In this document: positions 9,350 to 17,653 of the stretch, in pieces
How the letters are laid out: every line of letters starts with the position of its first letter
How positions within the stretch are numbered: position 1 is the first letter of the stretch
Assembly (NCBI GenBank): GCA_038210495.1
Contig: JBBQWR010000027.1
Location: 5,813 to 69,812, forward strand
Direction of reading: 5' to 3'
From: JBBQWR01 sp038210495
GTDB taxonomy: Bacteria; Planctomycetota; Planctomycetia; Pirellulales; DATAWG01
DNA: 64,000 nt
Program-made: the position numbers and the translations under genes
The notes under the pieces: generated by a model
Told to the model about the DNA's origin: nothing
Databases searched by the model: none
What the model saw: the letters and a program-made list of their open reading frames with translations, nothing else

Positions 9350-10504
9350 ATGCCCTGCATGAAACTTAGCAGTACGGCGGTATTGACCGCAGTCGCGATT
9401 TTGATCGGCTCACTGACGCCCGGCGCCGCTCGAGCCGAAGGGGATTGGGAAATCACGCCGCAGAGCGAAGCCGCAGTGGAACGCGGTCTCAGTTGGCTCG
9501 CCCAAAACCAAGACTCCGAGGGGAATTGGCATTCAAACGACCTGGGCCTGGTGAGCATGGGCGCTTTGGCGTTTCTTGCCAACGGCCATCTGCCGGGCCG
9601 CGGCAAGTATGGCCCCAACGTCGAAAAGGCGCTGAACTACGTCGTGACCCACGCCAAGCCTTCCGGCCTGTTGAACATGGCCGATGGTCACCGCGACATG
9701 TACAACCACGGCCTGTCGACGTTCGTGCTGGGCCAAGCCTACGGCATGACCAACGACTCGCGAATCGGCGGAGTGCTTGAACGGGCGCTAAAACTAACGG
9801 CCAACACCCAGTGCAAAGACGGTGGCTGGGACTACACGGCCAGTGTCCAAGACGCCGGCCACGATCTGAGTCTCGCCGTGATGCAGGCCAAGGCCCTGCG
9901 AAGCGCCGTGGATAGCGGCTTCGAAGTCCCTCCTGACGTCATCAAATTGGCCATCCGCGACGTCCGCGAGCACTACAGTTCGCGCGCCGGCAACCAGGGA
10001 AGCGAAGCCGAGCAGCAGCGCGAGGCCGGTCAATTCACTTATACAAAGGGGGGCGGCGGGCCGTCGGTGGCGATGGCTGCGGCCGGCGTCGTCTGCTTGC
10101 AAGAGTTCGGCCAATACGACGATTGGCGAATCGCCAAGAACATGGAAGTCATCACCGCCACGGTCAAGCAGCTAAAACCGAACACCAATCACGATGGCCG
10201 CCCGGGAATCCAGGGCGGCGCCTATGCCGTGTACTATGTCGCGCAGGCCATGTATCAGGTCGGCGGTCCGGCTTGGAAAGAGGGCTATCCGCTGCTTCGC
10301 GATCACTTGATCTCATGCCAAGTTCACATGCCCGGCGACGCGAAACAAGACGGCATGTGGCACGACACGCAATACCTGGGCGGGCCGCCGGGCGATTTAT
10401 ATTCGACCAGCGTCGCTTGTTTCGCCCTCGCGATTCCCAACCGTTACCTTCCGATTTTGCAAGAAGGCAAGATCAAGCAGTACCAAGCCAAAACCGGCGA
10501 ATAG
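9350..10504 (+). CDS. Secreted prenyltransferase/squalene cyclase-fold repeat protein
   Basis: A 384-aa protein with a clear Sec signal peptide (AVLTAVAILIGSLTPGAARA, cleavage near residue 30). The mature part has alpha/alpha-barrel repeats of the prenyltransferase/squalene oxidase family, seen as GLSWLAQNQDSEGNW and QCKDGGWDYTASVQ. The catalytic DxDD of cyclases is absent, and an exported location does not fit a terpene cyclase, so it is probably a structural or binding member. Translation may start at ATG 9350 or ATG 9359; the second fits the signal peptide better. It is the first gene of the plus-strand cluster leading to the BatA protein. Similar proteins occur near VWA genes in planctomycetes, as far as I recall. 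Confidence 0.82.
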   Translation: MPCMKLSSTAVLTAVAILIGSLTPGAARAEGDWEITPQSEAAVERGLSWLAQNQDSEGNWHSNDLGLVSMGALAFLANGHLPGRGKYGPNVEKALNYVVTHAKPSGLLNMADGHRDMYNHGLSTFVLGQAYGMTNDSRIGGVLERALKLTANTQCKDGGWDYTASVQDAGHDLSLAVMQAKALRSAVDSGFEVPPDVIKLAIRDVREHYSSRAGNQGSEAEQQREAGQFTYTKGGGGPSVAMAAAGVVCLQEFGQYDDWRIAKNMEVITATVKQLKPNTNHDGRPGIQGGAYAVYYVAQAMYQVGGPAWKEGYPLLRDHLISCQVHMPGDAKQDGMWHDTQYLGGPPGDLYSTSVACFALAIPNRYLPILQEGKIKQYQAKTGE

Positions 10505-10513
10505 ATCGAAGGC

Positions 10514-10570
10514 TAACCCGATGCGTCAGCGAGGAGTGTGGTCGAAATGCCTCGCTAACGCTTCGGGTTA
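10514..10570. repeat. Inverted repeat TAACCCGAnGCGTnAGCGAGG
   Basis: Two 21-base arms (10514-10534 and 10550-10570) are inverted copies with two mismatches. It begins 10 bp after the stop codon of the prenyltransferase-fold gene and abuts the next repeat, so the gap between two operon genes consists almost entirely of repeats. Confidence 0.8.
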
Positions 10571-10575
10571 GTAAC

Positions 10576-10667
10576 GTAGGTCAGGCATCCTGCCTGACAT
10601 GCATACCGCTGAAGATAGTCAACCGCGAAGTTAAGTTCACTCCCGTCAGGCAGGTTGCCTGACCTAC
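10576..10667. repeat. GTAGGTCAGGCA double-hairpin repeat (copy 1)
   Basis: Two 23-base units (10576-10598 and 10645-10667) face each other as inverted copies with 22 of 23 bases matching. Each unit is itself a small palindrome, TCAGGCA-N-TGCCTGA. Related double units flank xerC at 36935-37040 and 38025-38129. The right unit overlaps an open extension of the next gene, which supports the later start at 10694 for that gene. Confidence 0.85.
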
Positions 10668-10693
10668 TTGCCCGCCCCGATTTTTCACACGCG

Positions 10694-13291
10694 ATGCCCA
10701 CATTTTTTCCTGGTCTGGAGATGTTCGCCCTCGCCGGCGCCGTGGCGGCCGCTGGGCCGGTGATCATCCACCTGCTCAATCGTCGCCGGTTCCGCACGGT
10801 TCCCTGGGCGGCGATGGATTTCTTGCGCGAGGCGATGAAACGCAATCGCCGCATCTTGCAGATTCGCGATATCTTGCTGTTGATCCTGCGCACGGCCGCG
10901 GTCCTACTGTTCGGCTTGGCCCTCGCCCGGCCTTATTTCGCCAGCTCGGGGTCGACTCAGATCAACCCGGGACAGCCGCTGCATGCGATTCTGTTGGTCG
11001 ATAACAGCATGAGCATGGGCTATCGCCAAGGCAGTGAATCGCTGCTCGACGAGGCCAAAACCCGGGGTCACGAGCTCATCAAAATTTTGCCCGAGGGGAG
11101 CCGGATCACGGTGCTCCCCTTGTGCGGCGGTTCATTCAGCCGCGACCCCTATCGGACACCGCGCGACGCCGACGAAGCACTCGACAAAATCGAGCTCACC
11201 GATCGTTCGACGACCGCCGCCCGGGCGATCGATCTAGCCAAAGAAGGGATGTTGCAAGCCAGCGATGTCGACCCCAGCGCCCGCCGAATTGTGTTATTGA
11301 GCGACGAGCAGGGAGAAAATTGGAAGGGCGCCTCGCTCAGTTCGCGCCTGGACGGACTGCCCGAGATTCAGGTCGTGGACGTCGCAGCGCGAAACACCGA
11401 AAACGCCTGGGTCTCCGATTTCCGTTTGCTCGATGGCTTGGCCGACACGTCCGTGCCGGCTAGGTTCATTTCGCACGTTAGCTTTCAGGGCAAGGCGCCT
11501 CGATCGCACGTGCAGGTGACGCTGTCCGTCGACGGGGTCGAAGCTCAATCGAAGACGATCGATTTGAGTCCGGATCAGACGGCTGAGGTGAATTTCGAAT
11601 ATCAATTCACCGATCCGCCCGAAGCCGGCCAAGTCCGTTGGCACGCCGCGAAAGTTTCGTTGCCCACGGACAACCTAAGCGCCGACGATTCGCGATCGCT
11701 TGTCGTGCCGGTCGTCGCCGCGCTACCGGTGATTTTTGTGGATCAATACGGCGAGGCCGAGGATCCGAAGCAGAACAAACGTGGCGAGACCAGTCGACTG
11801 CGGGCACTCTTGGCCCCCCAGAACGTGCGCGGCCAGCCGCAGGAGCACTTGATCCGCATCATTCGCCGCCGCATCGACCAACTCGATACAAAAGAACTTC
11901 GCGAGGCCCGGATGGTGGTTATCGCCGGCGTGCCTCGCCCGGACTCGCTAGACGCTGTCCGCCTGCTCCGCGACTACGTGCGTCAAGGGGGTCAGTTGAT
12001 TCTTGCCGCTGGCGGAGATTTCGATCCGGCCGCGTGGACTCAACAAGCATGGCTCGACGGCGCCGGCATCTTGCCGTTGCCGCTTCAATCGCAGCCGCTC
12101 GGTCATACGCCCGAAGAATCGACCACCGATTTCAGGATCTTTTCGCTGAAAGTCAGCCCGAGCGATGTCGCGTCCAACGCCTCGCTCCAACTGCCCGAGA
12201 CCGAACCGCAAGATGTAGCCGATTCGCTCCGCGAGCCGACGTTCTTCAAAGCCGTCGTGCCGCTGGAGGACAAAGAGGTCGTCGACAAAATGTTGGTCGC
12301 CGAGACGAAGCGGATTCAAGACGAACGGACGAAGTTGGTTGATGTCAACGCGGAGATCCAAAAACTTTCGGAGAAGGAGCTTCGCGGCCAACTGGACGCC
12401 GCGGATCGGCAATCGCTCGAACGAGCGCAGAAGCAGCGCGACGAGATCGTGCCCAACTGGCTGTTGTTCGATTCGCGTCGCGATCGGGTCGCGGATGACA
12501 CTTCGGCGGACGAACTGGCCGCTCGCTCTCGTCCTAAAGTCGAACTCCGGTTCGACAATCAAGTTCCCTTCCTCGTCCAACGACAGATCGGCCGAGGCCA
12601 AGTGCTGATGTTCACCAGCGGCTTTCAATCGAGTTGGAACGATTTTCCGCGCAAGAACGCCATTTGGTTGGTCGAGCGTATCCTCCGCGATCGAATCGAA
12701 TCGACGCTGCCCGAGCGAAATGTCGACACGTCCGCTAAACCCGTCCTGGTGCCGATCAATGCGTCGCTGCGGAACGAGCCGTTCTATCTGGTCCGGCCCA
12801 ACGGCAAGGATCAACTTTTGGAAGTCGAGCGGATTGGCCGGGATCAATTCGGCGTCTCGGTCGGCGACTTCGCCCAACGTGGCGTCTATCGCGTGTCGCT
12901 TCGGCGACCCGAAAGCGCCGCCGATTCAGCCGGCAATAAACCGGCCGGTGGCGATGCGGTCGCCACGGTCACGACCAAAAGCGATCGCAGCGAAAATCCC
13001 GTCGAAAAGAATTGGCGCGATGAGCTGATCGCCGCCAATGGGCCCGCCGACGAATCGAAGCTCGCCTCGATCGACGAGGCCGCCTTGGCGCAGCGGATGA
13101 AAGTCGACGCCGGGCAGACGCAGCCGCATTTTCGCTGGGTGCCCCGGGGCGAATCGATCAGCCTCAGCGGCGCGGCGGTGTGGGGTCAAGACATGTGGTG
13201 GTGGCTGATTTTGGCTGTGCTGGTGGCCCTGCTCGCGGAACTATTGTTTTTGGCCTGGCCCACGCTGGCCCCAGCACGGGAAACGACTTGA
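10694..13291 (+). CDS. BatA/VWA domain membrane protein
   Basis: An 865-aa protein. It begins with the BatA N-terminal region (AAAGPVIIHLLNRRRFRTVP) and a second membrane span (LLLILRTAAVLLFGLALARP), then a VWA domain with MIDAS-type DNSMS (ILLVDNSMSMGYRQ). The middle part contains a GATase1-like segment (DYVRQGGQLILAAGGDFDP). The C-terminus has a last span, WWWLILAVLVALLAELLFLA. ATG 10694 was chosen because the upstream frame runs into the repeat. The stop TGA overlaps the next start by one base (TGATG), so the two VWA proteins are translationally coupled. The role is inferred to be an envelope complex working with the MoxR ATPase encoded downstream. Confidence 0.88.
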   Translation: MPTFFPGLEMFALAGAVAAAGPVIIHLLNRRRFRTVPWAAMDFLREAMKRNRRILQIRDILLLILRTAAVLLFGLALARPYFASSGSTQINPGQPLHAILLVDNSMSMGYRQGSESLLDEAKTRGHELIKILPEGSRITVLPLCGGSFSRDPYRTPRDADEALDKIELTDRSTTAARAIDLAKEGMLQASDVDPSARRIVLLSDEQGENWKGASLSSRLDGLPEIQVVDVAARNTENAWVSDFRLLDGLADTSVPARFISHVSFQGKAPRSHVQVTLSVDGVEAQSKTIDLSPDQTAEVNFEYQFTDPPEAGQVRWHAAKVSLPTDNLSADDSRSLVVPVVAALPVIFVDQYGEAEDPKQNKRGETSRLRALLAPQNVRGQPQEHLIRIIRRRIDQLDTKELREARMVVIAGVPRPDSLDAVRLLRDYVRQGGQLILAAGGDFDPAAWTQQAWLDGAGILPLPLQSQPLGHTPEESTTDFRIFSLKVSPSDVASNASLQLPETEPQDVADSLREPTFFKAVVPLEDKEVVDKMLVAETKRIQDERTKLVDVNAEIQKLSEKELRGQLDAADRQSLERAQKQRDEIVPNWLLFDSRRDRVADDTSADELAARSRPKVELRFDNQVPFLVQRQIGRGQVLMFTSGFQSSWNDFPRKNAIWLVERILRDRIESTLPERNVDTSAKPVLVPINASLRNEPFYLVRPNGKDQLLEVERIGRDQFGVSVGDFAQRGVYRVSLRRPESAADSAGNKPAGGDAVATVTTKSDRSENPVEKNWRDELIAANGPADESKLASIDEAALAQRMKVDAGQTQPHFRWVPRGESISLSGAAVWGQDMWWWLILAVLVALLAELLFLAWPTLAPARETT

Positions 13292-15855
13292 TGTTTTCGC
13301 AATTCATAGGCTGGCTGATGGGGGTCGAAAACCTCCAGTCGATCGACTCGACTCGGGTCTCGCTCGCGGCGCCCTGGGCCCAAAATGGGACAGCCTGGGT
13401 CCTGTTCGGCTGCGTTGCGCTCGTGTTCTTGGCGATTGTCTTTTACTCGCGATATCAAAGTAGCGTTCGGCGGAAGACGACGATCGTGCTGTCGGTCGGC
13501 CGGGCGGTTCTGCTCTCGCTGCTGTTCTTGATTCTCGCCGAGCCGGTTCTAAAACTCGATTTCACAAGCCGGCCGCGACCCCTGTTGTGGGTGCTGTTCG
13601 ACGGCACCGAGAGCATGGAGATCCAAGACGAAATGCCCGACGCGGATCGAGCCCGTCTGGCCGTCGCAGTCGGAATGAATCCGGCGACGGCCGATAAGGC
13701 GCCGGATAAAGCCCCAGTCAAGACCTCGGACAAACCGAACGACAAATCCACGACGAAGCCCGACCCCAAAGACACGGTGACTGCCTTCGCGCCGCCGGTT
13801 CGCCCGACGCGAATCGACTACGTCAAATCGCTGGTCACCAAAACGGACCAAAACCTGATCGCCGAGTTGGAAAAGAAATTCCGCGTCGAGGCGTTCATTC
13901 TCGACCGCCCGGATGGCGTGCGAAAGCTCGACAAAGCCGAAGGCTTTGACAAGAAGATTAATCCTAAGGCGCTGGCCGATCTGCTGACCACCAAGGGCCA
14001 GCTCACGGCGATCGGCACGGCGTTCGACGAGCTAGCCGAACGCTATGCCACCAGCAACCTGTCTGGGCTGGTCATGTTCAGCGACTTCGGCAACAACAGC
14101 GGCCCCGCGCCGGCCGGCACGGCCACCTCGCCCGTCAAAAAGCTGCACGTGCCCGTGTTCACCGTCGGCGTCGGTCCCCAGGTCGCTATCGACTTGGCGA
14201 CCGAATTGGAAATGCCGCGGCAACTCAAAAAGGCCGAGCGGCAAGAGATCAAAGTCGTTCTTCGGCAAAGCGGCCTCGATTCTCGCCGCACGAAAATCAC
14301 GGTCACGGCCAAGAAGAAATCCGCCACAGGCGAGCCCGATGAAGGCGAGACACTCCAAATCGGTCAGCGCGAAGTCACGCTCGGCGGTCCCACGATCGAG
14401 GAGCGATTCGACTTCGTCCCGCAGCAGACCGGTCAATTCGAGTTCGCGGCCGACGTCGAGCATCTCGAGGGCCAGGTCGTGGATCAAGGCAACCACGCCC
14501 GCCGCGAGGCGACGGTCATCGACGATTTCTTGCGGCTGATGTACGTCGAGTTCGAGCCGACTTGGGAATGGCGATTCATCAAGGAAGTCTTTCACCGCGA
14601 TCCGCTCGTGGGCATGCGCGGGTTTCGCACGTTCTTGTATTCGTCCGACGCCAACGTGCGAAAGTCGAATCAGTTGTTCCTGCCATCGCTGACGCCTAAG
14701 CGCAGCGACTTTTTGGCCAACGACGTGATCTTTCTGGGCGACATGCCCTCGGGCAAACTAGGGGATCGGTTCTGCGATTTGGCGACCGAATTCGTCACCC
14801 AGTTCGGCGGCGGCTTGGTCGTCATCGCAGGTCCTCGATTCGGTCCCGGCCAGCTCGAAAGCACGAAGCTCGCTGACATATTGCCCGTCGTGGTCGATCC
14901 CAAAGCTCGGCTTCGCGACGATCGGCCGTATCATATGCAACTCACGATCGACGCGCTCAATTACAAGTTTATGCAACTGGGCGACAACGATTCGGGCGGA
15001 GAGTCCAGTCGCCACGCCTGGGACAACATGGGCGCGCTCCCCTGGTATCAGCCGGTGAAATGGAAGCATCCGTTGGCGACCGTGCTGGCCGAGCATCCGA
15101 CCGACATGACGGCCGACGGCAAAGCCCATCAGCCGCTGATCGCGATTCGCGAGTTTCCGAGCGGCGGCAAGGTCGTGTACATCGGCTTCGACGAAACGTG
15201 GCGGCTGCGGAAGAAATACGGTGAGCTTTATTATCGGCAGTTTTGGGGCCAAATGATTCAACACATCGGGCTCAGTAACCACATCGGTCTGGAAAAGCGA
15301 TTCGTCGTCAAGACCGACAAATTGCAATACAAACCGGACGATCGCGTGCGACTGACCGTGCAGGCTTGCGACGCCAACTTCGAGCCGCTCACGACCGACA
15401 AGCTGAGCGACAAGAATTTGACGGCCGAGATCACCGCTCCGGCCCGGGCCGATGGCGCGGCCGGCGAATCGCAGACGCTCAACATCTCGCAGCTTAGCAA
15501 GGGCGTATTCGAAATAGAGTTTCCCGTGCTGACGGCCGGTGGTTACCGAGTGCGGGTCAAAGACCCCATCACCGGCTCGCCAAGGGAAGTGACATTTCGT
15601 GTCGTGAATCTGTCTCCCGAGCGGCAAACGGCCGTGCGAAATGTTTCACTGCAAGAGCAGATCGCGGCGGAGAGCAACGGCCGGAGTTACGATCTGGAAA
15701 CGGTGTCGCAGTTGCCGGACCAGATCGACTTCAAAGTGCATGGCGAGCCGGAGACCCGCGTAATTACGCTGTGGAGCACTTGGCTGTGCTTTGGGCTGGT
15801 CGTCGCTTTGATGCTCGGCGAGTGGCTGGTGAGAAAACTGATTCACCTGGCCTAG
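13291..15855 (+). CDS. Second VWA/GATase-like membrane protein
   Basis: An 854-aa protein with membrane spans near the N-terminus (WVLFGCVALVFLAIVFYS and LLSLLFLILAEPVLKLDF). A VWA-like domain has a variant MIDAS, FDGTESMEI, and LSGLVMFSDFGNNSG. A GATase1-like domain follows (TQFGGGLVVIAGPRFGPG), and there is a C-terminal span (LWSTWLCFGLVVALMLGEW). A Lys/Asp/Thr-rich linker at about 130-165 breaks the VWA domain. The start ATG 13291 overlaps the previous stop by one base. It is probably the partner of the preceding BatA-type protein. The pairing of two such proteins with MoxR and DUF58 is a common bacterial arrangement; the substrate is unknown. Confidence 0.87.
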   Translation: MFSQFIGWLMGVENLQSIDSTRVSLAAPWAQNGTAWVLFGCVALVFLAIVFYSRYQSSVRRKTTIVLSVGRAVLLSLLFLILAEPVLKLDFTSRPRPLLWVLFDGTESMEIQDEMPDADRARLAVAVGMNPATADKAPDKAPVKTSDKPNDKSTTKPDPKDTVTAFAPPVRPTRIDYVKSLVTKTDQNLIAELEKKFRVEAFILDRPDGVRKLDKAEGFDKKINPKALADLLTTKGQLTAIGTAFDELAERYATSNLSGLVMFSDFGNNSGPAPAGTATSPVKKLHVPVFTVGVGPQVAIDLATELEMPRQLKKAERQEIKVVLRQSGLDSRRTKITVTAKKKSATGEPDEGETLQIGQREVTLGGPTIEERFDFVPQQTGQFEFAADVEHLEGQVVDQGNHARREATVIDDFLRLMYVEFEPTWEWRFIKEVFHRDPLVGMRGFRTFLYSSDANVRKSNQLFLPSLTPKRSDFLANDVIFLGDMPSGKLGDRFCDLATEFVTQFGGGLVVIAGPRFGPGQLESTKLADILPVVVDPKARLRDDRPYHMQLTIDALNYKFMQLGDNDSGGESSRHAWDNMGALPWYQPVKWKHPLATVLAEHPTDMTADGKAHQPLIAIREFPSGGKVVYIGFDETWRLRKKYGELYYRQFWGQMIQHIGLSNHIGLEKRFVVKTDKLQYKPDDRVRLTVQACDANFEPLTTDKLSDKNLTAEITAPARADGAAGESQTLNISQLSKGVFEIEFPVLTAGGYRVRVKDPITGSPREVTFRVVNLSPERQTAVRNVSLQEQIAAESNGRSYDLETVSQLPDQIDFKVHGEPETRVITLWSTWLCFGLVVALMLGEWLVRKLIHLA

Positions 15856-15943
15856 TCGCGGTGCGCAATATTTGTAGTCGTTGAATCCAGCAGTAAGTTA
15901 GCAATCGAAACAGTCAATCGTCACGAAAACTTAATTGGCCCTC

Positions 15944-17653
15944 ATGGCACGTCTTAACGTCTTACGTTCGCAGTTGTCTTCGCTCCGCCGCAGTCGCGCG
16001 AGCGTCCGCTGGTCCACGGCCTTGGCCGCGGTCGGCGTTGCAATTCTCTGGGCGCTGATCGGCATTTTTCTGATCGATTGGGCCCTGTCGATGTCGGTCG
16101 TGCAGCGCGTCGTCGCGATGGCGATCGGCGTAGCGATTGTCGTCTGGGCCTATCGTCGGTACGCGAGGCCGCTCTTGGCTCAGCGCGAATCCGACATGGA
16201 CATGGCTCTGATGGTCGAGCGGCAACAAGGGATCGACAGCGATTTGGTGGCCGCCCTGCAGTTCGAGCAGCCCGAGGCGGCGCGTTGGGGTTCGGTAAAT
16301 TTGGAAAAGGCCGTGGTCGAATATGTAGCCGATTTCAGCCGGGGGCTGAATGTCTGGGAGGGTTTTTCGCGCGAACAATTGATTCGCCGCGGCGCCGTGT
16401 TCAGCGTGACGGCCCTGTTGGTCGTCGCCGGCGCGCTGCTGTTTTCCCGTCACTTCATGGTGTTTCTCTCTCGGCTGGCCTTGTCCAACCGTCATTATCC
16501 AACGCGCACGATCATCGACGAGGTGCGGGTCAACGACACGATCGTGGCCTACGGCGACAAGACGGTTCGCGCGGCCTACGGGCAGCCGATTGATTTTGTC
16601 GTCCGCGTCTCCGGAGAACCGCCTGCGGACATCAAAAAAGTCGAGCTTCGATCCTCGTCCGGCGCCGCCCATCCGATCGAATTGAAAGCGGACAAGAAGG
16701 CGCCCGAAGGGCAGATGGTGTTCGTCGGCGATCTTTCGCAGTTGGTCGACAACACCATGTATCAGGTCTTCATCGGCGACGATTGGACCGAGCCGGCCGA
16801 GCTGCAGGTGATCCCGCTTCCGGTCGTCGAAATGAAACTGACGCCGACGCCGCCGGCCTACGCCCGGGACGCCGCAGCGCAGGCCGACCCGCAATCGGGC
16901 TCGCATCGTCTGGCCGTGCTGCAAGGCTCGCGCGTCGATGTCGAAATCAACTGCGTCAACAAGACGCTTAACGCGGCGACGCTCCTTCTCGACAAGAAAG
17001 AGTACCCGCTCGAAAAGCAAGACGCCGATGGCAAAACTTGGAAGCTGCCGGCCAAGGACAGCCCTTTGGCCCGCATCGAACCGCTCAAGAAATACGACTT
17101 GCAGATTCAGGTGACCGACTCGGACGGCATGCATTTGCCGCATCCGCTCGAAGGGCACTTGAACATTCGCGCCGATCGTCCACCGACCATTTTGGCCACC
17201 GTCGAGAGCCAGTTTTTCCTGCCCGACACGGGCATTCCCGAAATCACCTACACGGCCAACGACGACTACGGCATCGCGCAGATTCAGCTCGACGTCGAAG
17301 TGATCCATCAGGCGGGCGCCGCCACCGACGAGAAAACCACGATCCCGCCGATCCGCCTGACCAAAGACAAGCCAGCCACGCCAATTCTTCGCTCGAAGCT
17401 GCCGCTGACGGGCGTGTATCGTTTGCCGCTGGAGCCCTATAAACTGGCTAAGGGAGACCAACTCCGCGTGACGCTCGAAGCGACCGATTACCGTGGCGAC
17501 CTGCCCGGCGAAACGACCAAGAGCGAACCCCTGGTGCTACAAATTACCGACCTCAGCGGCATCATGGCCGCCTTAAGCGATACCGACCGCCATGCTTACG
17601 AGCAAATGAATTTGCTGATCCAACGCCAATCTCAAACTGGAGGGCTGAAATGA
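15944..17653 (+). CDS. DUF4175-like membrane protein with beta-rich periplasmic domain
   Basis: A 569-aa protein with three N-terminal spans (ILWALIGIFLIDWALSM, VVAMAIGVAIVVWAYRRY, SVTALLVVAGALLFSRHF). A long beta-rich region then resembles repeated Ig-like or extracellular modules; examples are VRVSGEPPADIKKVELRSS and EITYTANDDYGIAQIQLDVE. The organisation resembles DUF4175-type proteins encoded beside BatA/MoxR operons. I used ATG 15944 rather than the TTG at 15935. Its stop overlaps the start of the next gene by four bases (ATGA), so it is coupled to the giant coiled-coil gene. Confidence 0.75.
   Translation: MARLNVLRSQLSSLRRSRASVRWSTALAAVGVAILWALIGIFLIDWALSMSVVQRVVAMAIGVAIVVWAYRRYARPLLAQRESDMDMALMVERQQGIDSDLVAALQFEQPEAARWGSVNLEKAVVEYVADFSRGLNVWEGFSREQLIRRGAVFSVTALLVVAGALLFSRHFMVFLSRLALSNRHYPTRTIIDEVRVNDTIVAYGDKTVRAAYGQPIDFVVRVSGEPPADIKKVELRSSSGAAHPIELKADKKAPEGQMVFVGDLSQLVDNTMYQVFIGDDWTEPAELQVIPLPVVEMKLTPTPPAYARDAAAQADPQSGSHRLAVLQGSRVDVEINCVNKTLNAATLLLDKKEYPLEKQDADGKTWKLPAKDSPLARIEPLKKYDLQIQVTDSDGMHLPHPLEGHLNIRADRPPTILATVESQFFLPDTGIPEITYTANDDYGIAQIQLDVEVIHQAGAATDEKTTIPPIRLTKDKPATPILRSKLPLTGVYRLPLEPYKLAKGDQLRVTLEATDYRGDLPGETTKSEPLVLQITDLSGIMAALSDTDRHAYEQMNLLIQRQSQTGGLK

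Noticed and set aside
15962..17461. 499-residue minus-strand open frame opposite the DUF4175-like gene
   Set aside because: The plus-strand gene has membrane spans and overlapping junctions with its neighbours; the opposite frame has no domain.
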